The notes under the pieces were generated by a model that was not told where the DNA came from, did no database searches, and was given only the letters and a program-made list of their open reading frames with translations. Of a DNA stretch of 64,000 nucleotides, positions 1-8,351 are shown in pieces (within the stretch, counting starts at the first letter, position 1; each line of letters begins with the position of its first letter). The position numbers and the translations under genes were made by a program. This stretch comes from Betaproteobacteria bacterium HGW-Betaproteobacteria-9 (lineage in GTDB: Bacteria > Pseudomonadota > Gammaproteobacteria > Burkholderiales > Burkholderiaceae_C), in assembly GCA_002842215.1 (NCBI GenBank), contig PHCC01000004.1, forward strand, positions 1 to 64,000, written 5' to 3'.

Positions 1-95
1 AGGCGGGTGACGATGGCCAGCACACCCGCCAGCGCCAGCAGGATAGGCAGGTAGATCAGCAGCCAGCGGCGGCGGTAGAGCAGCATGAGTTTCAT
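1..95 (-). CDS. TAXI-type protein, N-terminal fragment (runs off left edge)
   Basis: Only the first 31 or so codons lie in the window. They begin MKLMLLYRRRWLLIYLP and continue as a hydrophobic helix, a signal anchor like that of the next gene upstream (LYKHRWTLIRMP then a hydrophobic helix). The ATG at 95 overlaps the TGA of the upstream gene in an ATGA arrangement, so the two are translationally coupled. The similar N-terminus suggests a tandem paralogue, but the binding domain itself is outside the window, so the family call is an inference. Confidence 0.55.
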   Translation of the reverse strand, partial: MKLMLLYRRRWLLIYLPILLALAGVLAIVTR

Positions 96-1411
96 CGCCC
101 GCGGTACTCCAGGATGCGCGAGCGCACGAACTCGATGTGCTGCCGGAGGGTGAACCAGTGCTGGGCCAGTTCCTCCGGCAGTTGCATGGTCGCGACGGCC
201 GTTTCCATGCGGCGCAGGCGGTTGTGGATGTGGCTCAACTCCATGCCCCCCACATCCAGATTCTGGCTGGCGAGATCGTCCTCGATGAAGCGCAGTTCAC
301 CGTACCAGCGCATGACGTGGCCTTCGAGGCGCCAGCGCAGCCAGGCCGGCACCAGCAGGAGCAACAGGGCTGTGACCAGCAGCACCGGCAGCCCGATCAG
401 CAGCAGGCGTTCGGCCACCTGCGCCCACCAGAACGGCAGGTGCCTTTCAAACAGATTGGGGCCCCGCAGCATGACGCTGCGGGATTCGGGCGCTGAGGGG
501 AAGTCGCTGGCGCGCAAGGAGGGGAACTCGCCAGCCCGGTGAAAAGGCCCGCTCTGACCATGCACCTCCAGGGCCACGGCGGTCACCACCCGCTTGAGCG
601 CCGGATGCAGGTCTTCGCGGGCCAGCAGATGGGTCGGCGTGGTCAGCATGGATGTGTCCGCTGAGGGCAGGTTGGCGCCCATGGCGTCCTGGGGCAGCAG
701 GCGGCTTTCGAGGTACTTGTTGCGTTCGGCGATCGCTCCGGTGCCCTGCAGCGTCGCCAGACGCAACCCGGGAGCCGCCAGCAGGGCCTCCACGCCGGGG
801 GCGCGCGGTGCGGCGACCATGAACACCGCGTCCACTTCGTGGCGCAGCAGGGCGTCGCGGGCGGGCAGTCCACTGAGTTCCGACCAGCGGATGTCTTCGG
901 GTGGAACCCGGTCTTGCGCCAGCAAGCGCCGCAGCAGGTTGCGGTGTCCGCTGCCTTCGGGCCCGGCGGCCACACGCAGGCCCCCGAGCTGGTTCAGTGT
1001 GGTCAGCGGGGCGCCCTGGCTGAACAGCCACAAGGCTTCGATGTCCACGTTGGCGAGCGTCTGCACCGGTGCCTTCGGAACGTCCGGGCCGACGGCGGAA
1101 GACCAGCCGAAGCCGCCTTGCACCAGAGCCAGATCGGCCGTTGCGGGGTGGGCCTGCAGGCGTTCGATGTTCTGAGGTGAACCGGCCGACAGCTGGACGT
1201 CCAGCTGGATGCCCCGGCGGGCGAGGGCTTCGGCGTAGCGCGAGGCATGGAGCGGGTAGGCGCCATCGGCCAGACCGGTGCTGATGGTCAGCCGGGTCGG
1301 CGGCATGGGATTCCACCACCACCAGACCGCGCTGGCCAGAGCGATCGCGAACAACGCCAAAGGCATCCGGATCAGTGTCCAGCGGTGCTTGTAGAGGGCG
1401 GCGGTGTTCAT
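92..1411 (-). CDS. TAXI-family TRAP solute-binding protein, membrane anchored
   Basis: A 439-residue protein resembling TAXI (TRAP-associated extracytoplasmic immunogenic) binding proteins. Residues about 15-33 form an N-terminal membrane helix, followed by the binding domain (LTISTGLADGAYPLHASRY, then LALVQGGFG). A second helix lies near residues 330-353, followed by a basic cytoplasmic tail of about 75 residues with coiled-coil character. Typical TAXI proteins are secreted and about 320 residues long, so the two-helix layout with a cytoplasmic tail is unusual. No TRAP permease is visible nearby; the only partner in the window is the coupled downstream fragment. The substrate is unknown. Transport or sensing roles are both possible. 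Confidence 0.8.
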   Translation of the reverse strand: MNTAALYKHRWTLIRMPLALFAIALASAVWWWWNPMPPTRLTISTGLADGAYPLHASRYAEALARRGIQLDVQLSAGSPQNIERLQAHPATADLALVQGGFGWSSAVGPDVPKAPVQTLANVDIEALWLFSQGAPLTTLNQLGGLRVAAGPEGSGHRNLLRRLLAQDRVPPEDIRWSELSGLPARDALLRHEVDAVFMVAAPRAPGVEALLAAPGLRLATLQGTGAIAERNKYLESRLLPQDAMGANLPSADTSMLTTPTHLLAREDLHPALKRVVTAVALEVHGQSGPFHRAGEFPSLRASDFPSAPESRSVMLRGPNLFERHLPFWWAQVAERLLLIGLPVLLVTALLLLLVPAWLRWRLEGHVMRWYGELRFIEDDLASQNLDVGGMELSHIHNRLRRMETAVATMQLPEELAQHWFTLRQHIEFVRSRILEYRGR

Positions 1412-1516
1412 GGCGGCGGGTCGAGAGGTGTCGCCAGAATATCGGTCCTGATACTTTTTGCAATATTTGACCTGCCGATCGGCCGCATGGTCCGGACCGG
1501 GCGTTGCTGCAAAGGG

Positions 1517-1542
1517 AAAAGGCCGCTCCGGGGCGGCCTTTT
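1517..1542 (-). terminator. intrinsic terminator after ETF-QO
   Basis: A perfect stem AAAAGGCCGC / GCGGCCTTTT with a six-base loop lies 17 bases past the ETF-QO stop codon. A run of four T follows the stem on either strand, so it could work both ways. It separates ETF-QO from the TAXI gene transcribed in the same direction. Confidence 0.8.
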
Positions 1543-1558
1543 CAGGGTTTGAGCGGTT

Positions 1559-3241
1559 TCACATGCCCGCGTAGTTCGGCCCGCCACCGCCCTCGGGCGT
1601 GACCCAGACGATGTTCTGCGTCGGGTCCTTGATGTCGCAGGTCTTGCAGTGCACGCAGTTCTGCGCGTTGATCACCAGCTGGTCCGCCCCGTCCTTGTTC
1701 ACGAACTCGTAGACGCCGGCCGGGCAGTAGCGGCTCTCCGGCCCAGCGTACTTCGCCAGGTTGATCTTCACCGGCACGCTCGCGTCTTTCAGCGTCAGGT
1801 GCGCCGGCTGCTGCTCTTCGTGGTTGGTGTTGCTGACGAACACGCTGGAGAGTCGGTCGAAGGTGATCACGCCGTCCGGTTTCGGGTAGCTGATCTGCGG
1901 CATCTCGGCGGCCGGTTTGAGTTTGGTGTGGTCCCTGGTGGTGTTGTGCAGCGTCCAGGGCGGGTTGCTCACGCCCACCTTGGGCAGGAACCAGTGTTCG
2001 ACTCCGGTCATGAGCTTGCCCAGCAGAGGGCTCTTCTTGAACCAGTTCTTGAAGTTGCGGTAAGTCCAGAGCTCCTCGTGCAGCCAGCTGGCCTTGAATC
2101 CAGTCTCGAACGCGGTCAGCTCGTCGTTGTTGCGGCCAGCGGCCACCGCTTCGAACGCGGCCTCGGCGCACAACATGCCGCTCTTGATGGCCGCATGGCT
2201 GCCCTTGATGCGCGCGGCGTTCAGGAAACCGGCGTCGCACCCCACCATGGCACCACCTGGGAACACCAGTTTGGGCAGGGCCTGCGGTGTGCCGTTGTTC
2301 AGCGCGCGCGCACCGTAGCCCAGGCGCTTGCCGCCTTCGATGTGGGCCTTGATGCTGGGGTGGGTCTTCCAGCGCTGCATCTCTTCGAACGGGCTCATCC
2401 ACGGGTTCTGGTAGTCCAGCCCAATGACATAACCCAGCGTGACCTTGTTGCCTTCGAGGTGGTACAGGAATCCACCGCCAAAGGCGTCGTCGTTCAGCGG
2501 CCAGCCAGCGGTGTGCACCACGAGACCCGGTTTGGCTTTGTCGGCCGGCACTTCCCACAGTTCCTTGATGCCGATGGCGAAGGTCTGCGCGTCTTTGCCG
2601 TCGTCCAGCTTGAATTTGGCGATCAGCTGTTTGCCCAGGTGGCCGCGCGCGCCTTCGGCGAACACGGTGTATTTGGCGTGCAGCTCCATGCCGATCTGGA
2701 AGCTGTCCATGGGCTCGCCGTCCTTGCCCACGCCCTGGTTGCCGGTGGCCACACCCTTCACAGAACCGTCGTCGTTGTACAGAACTTCCGCAGCTGAGAA
2801 GCCAGGGAAGATCTCCACGCCCAGGGCTTCGGCCTGTTCACCGAGCCACTTGGTCACGGCGCCCAGGCTGATGACGTAGCAGCCGTGGTTGTCGAAGTTG
2901 CGCGGCATCAGCCAGTCGGGCGTGCGCTGAGCACCGGTTTCGCTGAGCACCAGCAGGTCGTCGCCGGTCACCGGCTGGTTCAGCGGAGCGCCGAGCTCCT
3001 TCCAGTTGGGGAAGAGTTCGGTGATGGCGCGCGGGTCCATGACGGCGCCCGAGAGGATGTGGGCGCCGGGCTCCGAGCCCTTCTCCAGCACGCAGACGTT
3101 GATCTCGCTGCCCTTGTCGGCGGCGAGCTGCTTCAAACGGATGGCGGTGGCCAGGCCGGCGGGGCCGCCGCCGACGATCACCACGTCGTATTCCATCGCT
3201 TCGCGCGGGCCGTAGGTGCTGAGGATGTCTTCTGGGCTCAT
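1559..3241 (-). CDS. etfD: electron transfer flavoprotein:ubiquinone oxidoreductase
   Basis: A 560-residue inner-membrane-associated enzyme that passes electrons from reduced ETF, and thus from acyl-CoA dehydrogenases, to ubiquinone. An FAD-binding GGGPAG motif is at residues 24-29 after the family-typical start STYGPREAMEYDVV. The C-terminal ferredoxin-like domain carries the 4Fe-4S cysteines in YCPAG and CVHCKTCDIKDP, and the protein ends PNYAGM. Full length. It fits the beta-oxidation enzymes at 18-25 kb as the electron outlet. It is divergent from the SDR gene, with a roughly 170-base shared upstream region. Confidence 0.97.
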   Translation of the reverse strand: MSPEDILSTYGPREAMEYDVVIVGGGPAGLATAIRLKQLAADKGSEINVCVLEKGSEPGAHILSGAVMDPRAITELFPNWKELGAPLNQPVTGDDLLVLSETGAQRTPDWLMPRNFDNHGCYVISLGAVTKWLGEQAEALGVEIFPGFSAAEVLYNDDGSVKGVATGNQGVGKDGEPMDSFQIGMELHAKYTVFAEGARGHLGKQLIAKFKLDDGKDAQTFAIGIKELWEVPADKAKPGLVVHTAGWPLNDDAFGGGFLYHLEGNKVTLGYVIGLDYQNPWMSPFEEMQRWKTHPSIKAHIEGGKRLGYGARALNNGTPQALPKLVFPGGAMVGCDAGFLNAARIKGSHAAIKSGMLCAEAAFEAVAAGRNNDELTAFETGFKASWLHEELWTYRNFKNWFKKSPLLGKLMTGVEHWFLPKVGVSNPPWTLHNTTRDHTKLKPAAEMPQISYPKPDGVITFDRLSSVFVSNTNHEEQQPAHLTLKDASVPVKINLAKYAGPESRYCPAGVYEFVNKDGADQLVINAQNCVHCKTCDIKDPTQNIVWVTPEGGGGPNYAGM

Positions 3242-3410
3242 GGGGTGCAGTCTCTGGTGGATGTTTCGTCTGACAGCGCAAGCCCATCGTCAGGAACATG
3301 GGGCAGTCATTGTCGTGATGGAGACGGATTCTAGTGGGCGATGCGCCACAATCGGTGTCACGGCCGGCGCGAGTGCCTTCGCGGCGGTCTCATTCGAGGA
3401 GGAAATCCAA

Positions 3411-4193
3411 ATGGCTTACACGCTGGATCTTTCGGGCCGCGTGGCCCTCGTCACCGGCGCTTCGGGCGGTCTGGGTGAGCAGTTTGCCAAGACGCTGGCC
3501 AATGCCGGGGCCGCCGTGGTGCTGGCCAGCCGGCGCACCGACCGTCTGATGGCGCTGCGCGCCCACATCGAAGCCGAAGGCGGCGACGCGCACGTGGTCG
3601 CGCTCGATGTGACCGATCTGGCGTCGATCAAGGCCGCGATCGCGCACGCCGAGACCGAAGTGGGCGCCATCGACATCCTGATCAACAACTCGGGCGTGAG
3701 CACCACGCAGCGCCTGCAGGATGTGGGCGAAGAGGACTACGACTTCATCTTTGACACCAACACCAAGGGGGCCTTCTTCGTGGCGCAGGAAGTGGCCAAG
3801 CGCATGCTGGCGCGGGCCAAGGGCGCCGCGCCGGGCACCTATGTGGGCGGACGCATCGTGAACATCGCTTCGATGGCCGGGCTCAAGGTGCTGCCGCAGA
3901 TCGGCGTGTACTGCATGAGCAAGGCTGCGGTGGTGCAGATGACCAAGGCGATGGCGATGGAGTGGGGGCGCTTCGGCATCAACGTCAACGCCATTTGCCC
4001 GGGCTACATCGACACCGAGATCAACCACCACCACTGGCAGACCGAACAGGGCCAGAAGCTCATCAACATGCTGCCGCGCAAACGCGTGGGCCAGCCCGCC
4101 GATCTGGACGCGGTGCTGATGATGCTGTGCGCCAACGAGAGCCATTTCATCAACGGTGCCGTGATCGCTGCCGACGACGGTTTTGGGGTGTGA
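3411..4193 (+). CDS. SDR-family NAD(P)-dependent oxidoreductase
   Basis: A 260-residue short-chain dehydrogenase. The cofactor motif TGASGGLG is at residues 15-22, the catalytic Ser in NIASMAG, and Tyr167-x3-Lys171 in YCMSKAA. The family reduces or oxidises hydroxyl/keto groups; acyl-CoA or alcohol substrates are plausible here but unproven. The frame opens further upstream (3216), but ATG 3411 is preceded by a strong GAGGAGGAAA ribosome-binding site and matches the usual SDR N-terminus. First gene of a likely operon with the EamA exporter and a thioesterase, 6 bases from the next gene. Confidence 0.9.
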   Translation: MAYTLDLSGRVALVTGASGGLGEQFAKTLANAGAAVVLASRRTDRLMALRAHIEAEGGDAHVVALDVTDLASIKAAIAHAETEVGAIDILINNSGVSTTQRLQDVGEEDYDFIFDTNTKGAFFVAQEVAKRMLARAKGAAPGTYVGGRIVNIASMAGLKVLPQIGVYCMSKAAVVQMTKAMAMEWGRFGINVNAICPGYIDTEINHHHWQTEQGQKLINMLPRKRVGQPADLDAVLMMLCANESHFINGAVIAADDGFGV

Positions 4194-4199
4194 CGCTTG

Positions 4200-5156
4200 A
4201 TGTCGGTTGACGCGGTGCGCCCGCTGGCCTGGCCGCCCGGCATGGTGACGGGCATCCTGGCGGGGCTCGGCGCGGGGGCTTTCTGGGGCATGACCTTTGT
4301 TGCCCCCCTGATCGTTGAGGGGTTCAGTTCGGTGGACTACACCGTGGGCCGGTTCGTGGCTTGCGGTCTGTTCTCCTTGCTGCTGCTGTCGCTGGGGTAT
4401 GTCCACCGCGCAGCGGGCGGGCCGGTGCCGCGCGTGCCGACACTGCGGCAGGCGGGTGCCGCGCTGGGCCTGAGCGTGCTCGGCTACACCGGCTATTACC
4501 TGCTGCTCGTGCTGGCCATCGCCGACGCCGGCGCGGCCCTGCCGGTGCTCATCATTGGCACGATTCCCCTGTGGGTCATGGTGCTGGGCAAACCGCAGGC
4601 GATGCGCTGGGTGGCACTGGTGCCGGGCCTGCTGCTCACCGTTCTGGGCATGCTGCTCATGATGCAGAGCACCGGCGAGGCCGCGGGTGAGGCGGGTGGC
4701 GGGCACCTGTGGCGCGGCATCCTCTACGCCGTGGCGGCGATGGCGAGCTGGACCGCCTTCGGCCTGCTCAACGCCGCCTGGCTCGGTCGTCACCCGGAGG
4801 TGAATTCCACCGAATGGGCCAACTGGCTGGGCGTGGCCGCCGGTGTGGGCGCGCTGCTGCTGTGGATGCTGTGGGGTTCGCCCTGGGGCGAGATGACGGT
4901 GCGCCCCGGTTTCTGGGGTTTTGTGACCGTGTGTGCGGTCACCGGCATTGGCTCGGCCTGGGTGGCCGCCGTGCTGTGGAACATGGCCAGCCGGCGCCTG
5001 AGCCCGAGCCTGGCGGGCCAGCTCATCGTGAGCGAAACCGTGTTCGGACTGGTATACACCTTCGCCTGGAGCGGGCAGTGGCCGGTCGCCCTGCAATGGG
5101 CGGCCTGCGTGCTGTTCGTGCTGGGCATCCTCGCATCCATCAAGGCACACCGATGA
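4200..5156 (+). CDS. EamA/DMT-family transporter
   Basis: A 318-residue integral membrane protein with about ten hydrophobic helices in two homologous halves, typical of EamA (drug/metabolite transporter) permeases. The helix GAFWGMTFVAPLIVEGF starts the first half and LSPSLAGQLIVSETVFGLVY lies near the end of the second. Such proteins usually export metabolites or amino acids; the substrate cannot be read from sequence. A TTG one codon earlier (4197) is an alternative start. The stop overlaps the next gene's start (ATGA), indicating translational coupling with the thioesterase. Confidence 0.88.
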   Translation: MSVDAVRPLAWPPGMVTGILAGLGAGAFWGMTFVAPLIVEGFSSVDYTVGRFVACGLFSLLLLSLGYVHRAAGGPVPRVPTLRQAGAALGLSVLGYTGYYLLLVLAIADAGAALPVLIIGTIPLWVMVLGKPQAMRWVALVPGLLLTVLGMLLMMQSTGEAAGEAGGGHLWRGILYAVAAMASWTAFGLLNAAWLGRHPEVNSTEWANWLGVAAGVGALLLWMLWGSPWGEMTVRPGFWGFVTVCAVTGIGSAWVAAVLWNMASRRLSPSLAGQLIVSETVFGLVYTFAWSGQWPVALQWAACVLFVLGILASIKAHR

Positions 5157-5602
5157 AACTCGACCTTCCCGAAGACAAGAAGCTGGTGCACAGCGTGGTC
5201 GTCCCCATCCGCTGGGGCGACATGGACGCCATGGGCCACGTCAACAACACGCTGTACTTCCGCTACATGGAGATCGCACGCCTGGACTGGTTCTTCGGCA
5301 TGGGTCTGCCGGCCGATCCGAAGGGCGAGGGGCCGGTGATCGTCAATGCTTTTTGCAACTTTATCCGGCAGCTCGAGTTTCCGGGCGACGTGTTGGTGCG
5401 CACCTACCTGGGCGCCATGGGACGGACCTCGTTCGACACCTACCACGAGATGCTGCGCACAGACGAACCGGACACGGTTTACGCCAACGGCGGTGCGACC
5501 ATCGTCTGGGTCGATTTTCCGAAGCAGAAGTCGGTAGCGATGTCGGCGCATGCCCGCGCGCTGATCGAAACCGCGGGTGGCCTGCCGCGGCTGCCGGGCT
5601 GA
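5153..5602 (+). CDS. hotdog-fold acyl-CoA thioesterase
   Basis: A 149-residue protein of the 4-hydroxybenzoyl-CoA / YbgC-like thioesterase group. The RWGDMDAMGHVNNTLYFRY motif has Asp23 or Asp25 as the likely catalytic acid and His29-Val-Asn-Asn typical of the family. The acyl chain specificity is unknown. It overlaps the EamA gene by four bases, so the SDR, exporter and thioesterase are probably made together. Confidence 0.9.
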   Translation: MKLDLPEDKKLVHSVVVPIRWGDMDAMGHVNNTLYFRYMEIARLDWFFGMGLPADPKGEGPVIVNAFCNFIRQLEFPGDVLVRTYLGAMGRTSFDTYHEMLRTDEPDTVYANGGATIVWVDFPKQKSVAMSAHARALIETAGGLPRLPG

Positions 5603-5623
5603 TTCTCGACAGCCGACAGCCGT

Positions 5624-6214
5624 TCACTTCGCCTTGGGCACCCGCCCCATCAGGTAGAACTCGGGATTGGGCGTCATGCCACTGAAGCTGGCCATGCGGT
5701 TGGACAGGCCGAAGAACGCGGTGATGGCGGCGATGTCCCAGGCGTCTTCGTCGCTGAATCCGTGGGCATGCAGGGCGGCGAAATCGGCGTCGTCGATCTG
5801 GTGCGAGGCCAGGCAGACCTTCATCGCGAAGTCGAGCATGGCGCGCTGGCGCGGGCTGATGTCGGCCTTGCGGTGGTTCACCGCCACCTGGTCGGCCACC
5901 AGCGGCTTTTTCTCGTGGATGCGCAGGATCGCGCCGTGCGCCACCACGCAGTAGAGACAGTGGTTGGCGGCGCTGGTGGTGGTGACGATCATCTCGCGAT
6001 CGCCCTTGGTGAGGCCGCTTTCGCGACCTGCGGTTTCGGGCGTCATCAACGCATCGTGGTAGGCGAAGAAGGCACGCCATTCGGCCGGGCGGCGCGCTAG
6101 CGCCAGGAACACGTTGGGCACGAAGCCGGCTTTTTCCTGCACCTCCAGGATCTTGGCCTTGAGGTCCTCAGGCAGGGTGTTGAGGTCGGGCAGGGGGTAG
6201 CGGGCATCGCTCAT
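5624..6214 (-). CDS. peroxidase-related protein, AhpD/carboxymuconolactone decarboxylase fold
   Basis: A 196-residue member of the alkylhydroperoxidase D-like superfamily. The conserved redox motif NHCLYCVVAHGA contains the CxxC pair and the downstream His expected for peroxidatic activity. Length and the start NTLPEDLKAKILEVQEKAGFVPNV match the uncharacterised peroxidase-related subfamily. Convergent with the thioesterase operon and divergent from the second CMD-type gene; the intergenic 6215-6294 probably carries both promoters. Confidence 0.88.
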   Translation of the reverse strand: MSDARYPLPDLNTLPEDLKAKILEVQEKAGFVPNVFLALARRPAEWRAFFAYHDALMTPETAGRESGLTKGDREMIVTTTSAANHCLYCVVAHGAILRIHEKKPLVADQVAVNHRKADISPRQRAMLDFAMKVCLASHQIDDADFAALHAHGFSDEDAWDIAAITAFFGLSNRMASFSGMTPNPEFYLMGRVPKAK

Positions 6215-6294
6215 GGTTTGTCTCCGGTCAGTTTCTTGCTTGGTCTGAAAGTTTATCCTTGGGGAAACCGTTGAACAGACACATGGAGCACAGC

Positions 6295-6672
6295 ATGCAG
6301 GATGAGCAGTACGACAAAGGCCTGGTCACGCGCCGCGAAGTCATGGGCGATGCGTTCGTGGACAAGGCCCTGGCCAGCGCCACGCCCTTCACCCAGCCCA
6401 TCCAGGACCACATCTCGCGCGCCGCCTGGGGCGACGTCTGGCAACGCGAGGGCCTGGACCGCAAGACGCGCAGCCTGGTCACCGTGGCCATGCTCACCGC
6501 ACTGGGCAAGCAGCACGAACTCAAAGGCCATGTGCGCGGCGCGCTGAACAACGGCGCCAGCGTGCAGGAGATCCAGGAGGTGCTGCTGCACGCGGCCATC
6601 TACTGCGGCATCCCCACATCGGTGGAAGCGTTCCGCACCGCGGCCGAGGTGGTGGAGCCGCCCAAAGCCTGA
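6295..6672 (+). CDS. carboxymuconolactone decarboxylase-family protein (PcaC-like)
   Basis: A 125-residue single-domain CMD protein. It resembles 4-carboxymuconolactone decarboxylase: an N-terminal YDKGLVTRREVMGDAFVDKAL stretch, then RKTRSLVTVAMLTALGKQHELK and HAAIYCGIPTSVEAF. No CxxC is present, unlike the neighbour. The ATG at 6295 was chosen because GGAG lies six bases upstream; an earlier ATG at 6283 has no clear site. No other protocatechuate genes are nearby, so a true pca-pathway role is uncertain. Confidence 0.82.
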   Translation: MQDEQYDKGLVTRREVMGDAFVDKALASATPFTQPIQDHISRAAWGDVWQREGLDRKTRSLVTVAMLTALGKQHELKGHVRGALNNGASVQEIQEVLLHAAIYCGIPTSVEAFRTAAEVVEPPKA

Positions 6673-6719
6673 CAGCGCCACCCCGAACACCCCCGTTTTT
6701 TTCTTCAGGAGTTGAACCC

Positions 6720-7700
6720 ATGACATCGCCCCGCCGTTCCTTCATCACCCGTGCCGGCCGCCTCGCGCTGGCTTTGTCTGCCGTGGCCGGCTTCGGTCTG
6801 GCCCAGGCGCAGACCCCCACCAAAATCCTCGTCGGCTTCCCCGCCGGTGGCGGTTCCGATGCCGTTGCGCGCATCCTCGCCGAGCGCCTGCAGGCCGAGC
6901 TCGGGGACAACGTGCTGGTGGACAACAAACCCGGTGCGGGCGGCCAGCTCGCCGCGCATGCGCTCAAGGTCGCGCCGGCCGATGGCCACACCGTGTTCCT
7001 GAGTCACGACCACAGCGTGTCCATCCTGCCGCTGACCATGAAAAACCCGGGCTTCGACCCTGCGAAGGACTTTGTGCCCGTGGCCGGGTTCGCCACCTTC
7101 GTGAACGCCGTGGCCCTGTCGGGCGGCACGCCCGCGCGCGACTTCAAGGCATGGATCGACAGTGTCAAGGGCAGCGGTGGCAAGGCCACCATGGGCATCC
7201 CCGCGCCCGCGTCCACGCCGCAGTTCGCCGTGCAGGTGATCGGCAAGCAGTTCGGCCTGGACCTGGTGGCCGCGCCCTACCGCGGCAGCGCACCCATGAT
7301 GGGCGACATGCTGGGCAACATCATTCCCGCGGGCGTGGGCTCGGTGCCCGACTTCATCGAAAACCACAAGGGTGGCAAGCTGCGCGTGGTCGCCGTGATG
7401 GGCACACAACGCCAGGCTGCGCTGCCCGACGTGCCGACCTTCACCGAGCTCGGCATCAAGGGCTTCGAAGAGGTGCCGTACTACGGCCTCTTTGCGCCGG
7501 CTGGCACACCCAAAGCCGCGCTGGACAAGCTCGGTGCGGCCCTGCAGAAGGTGATCGCCATGCCCGATGTGAAGGACAAGCTGACCGCCATGGGCCTGAC
7601 CGTGGGCTTCATGAGCGGTGCCGAACTGGGCAAGCGCGAAGCGGCCTACCGCGAGGTCTGGGCGAAGATCATCAAGGACAGCGGCTACCAGCCGCAATAA
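6720..7700 (+). CDS. Bug-family (TctC-type) substrate-binding protein
   Basis: A 326-residue periplasmic binding protein of the tripartite tricarboxylate transporter family, greatly expanded in Burkholderiales. A twin-arginine-like leader (SPRRSFITRAG) precedes a hydrophobic segment and an AQAQ cleavage region, so Tat export is likely. The mature part starts PTKILVGFPAGGGSDAVARIL and has the family's KPGAGGQLAAHALK loop. No tctA/tctB permease genes are near, as usual for Bug orphans. The ligand is unknown. CAGGAG lies upstream of the ATG. Confidence 0.93.
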   Translation: MTSPRRSFITRAGRLALALSAVAGFGLAQAQTPTKILVGFPAGGGSDAVARILAERLQAELGDNVLVDNKPGAGGQLAAHALKVAPADGHTVFLSHDHSVSILPLTMKNPGFDPAKDFVPVAGFATFVNAVALSGGTPARDFKAWIDSVKGSGGKATMGIPAPASTPQFAVQVIGKQFGLDLVAAPYRGSAPMMGDMLGNIIPAGVGSVPDFIENHKGGKLRVVAVMGTQRQAALPDVPTFTELGIKGFEEVPYYGLFAPAGTPKAALDKLGAALQKVIAMPDVKDKLTAMGLTVGFMSGAELGKREAAYREVWAKIIKDSGYQPQ

Positions 7701-7701
7701 A

Positions 7702-8280
7702 TCAGCCAGCCAGGAGCCGGTGCACCAGGTCTGGCGTGCTGTGCGCCTGGTACTTGCGCATCAGCCGCGCGCGGTAGATCTCGACCGTGCGGTGGCTGAT
7801 GCCCAGCGATTTCCCGATCTCCTTGCTGGTCAGACCATCCATCAGAAACGCAGCCACCTCGCGTTCGCGCCCGGTCAGCTCGGCCTTGACGGCGCGGCGT
7901 GAGCTCAGGTCTTCGAAGCTCCAGATGCCGGCCTCGTGTGGCGCCTCGCGGTGCAGCGCGCGGCCGGTGACATGGCACCAGAAGGTCTCGCCCTTGAAGC
8001 GTCCGTCCACGCGTTTCATGATGCGATCGTCGGCGTAGCTGCCGCTGCGCCCGAGGATGGGGGTGATGCGTGCGCCGGTGCGCTCGTACTCGTCGGCACT
8101 CGGGTAGAGCACCTGAAAACTCTGGCCCACGAGCTGCTCGCGCGCGGCGCCAAACATCTCGCACAAGGCCTGGTTGCAGTCCACAATCGTGCGCTGGCGT
8201 GAGAGCGCCAGCCCGAGCGGCGCCAGGTCGAACGCGAGCCGGTAGTCGATGCCGGAGAGATCGGTATTCGGGTTAGCCAT
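7702..8280 (-). CDS. PAS-LuxR transcriptional regulator
   Basis: A 192-residue regulator with an N-terminal PAS domain (residues about 10-120, FDLAPLGLALSRQRTIVDCN) and a C-terminal LuxR/FixJ-type helix-turn-helix (LTGREREVAAFLMDGLTSKE, then SHRTVEIYRARLMRKY). It has no receiver domain, so the signal is presumably sensed by the PAS domain. It is divergent from scoAB across a 71-base gap that contains a perfect palindromic repeat, making it the probable scoAB regulator. It converges on the Bug gene with a one-base gap. Confidence 0.92.
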   Translation of the reverse strand: MANPNTDLSGIDYRLAFDLAPLGLALSRQRTIVDCNQALCEMFGAAREQLVGQSFQVLYPSADEYERTGARITPILGRSGSYADDRIMKRVDGRFKGETFWCHVTGRALHREAPHEAGIWSFEDLSSRRAVKAELTGREREVAAFLMDGLTSKEIGKSLGISHRTVEIYRARLMRKYQAHSTPDLVHRLLAG

Positions 8281-8288
8281 TAGGTCAA

Positions 8289-8310
8289 ACTACGTATTCT
8301 GTTACGTAGT
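8289..8310. promoter_or_regulatory. candidate operator between LuxR regulator and scoAB
   Basis: Perfect inverted repeat ACTACGTA, six-base spacer, TACGTAGT, nine bases before the regulator start codon and about 42 before scoA. Each arm contains the self-complementary TACGTA core. The position suits a dimeric LuxR-type protein controlling both genes. Binding is inferred from position and symmetry only. Confidence 0.6.
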
Positions 8311-8351
8311 ATCGTTGCATTCACCCCTGTTCAACCACTGGAGCAACCGAC

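Noticed and set aside
3390-5150. Long open frame on the minus strand opposite the SDR and EamA genes
   Set aside because: It lacks any known motif, is rich in His/Gln/Arg as shadows of high-GC genes are, and lies fully antisense to two well-supported genes with good ribosome-binding sites.
5624-6672. Protocatechuate pathway genes
   Set aside because: The two CMD-fold proteins and scoAB could suggest a pca cluster, but there is no ring-cleavage dioxygenase, cycloisomerase or PcaR-type regulator here, and one CMD protein is peroxidase-like.
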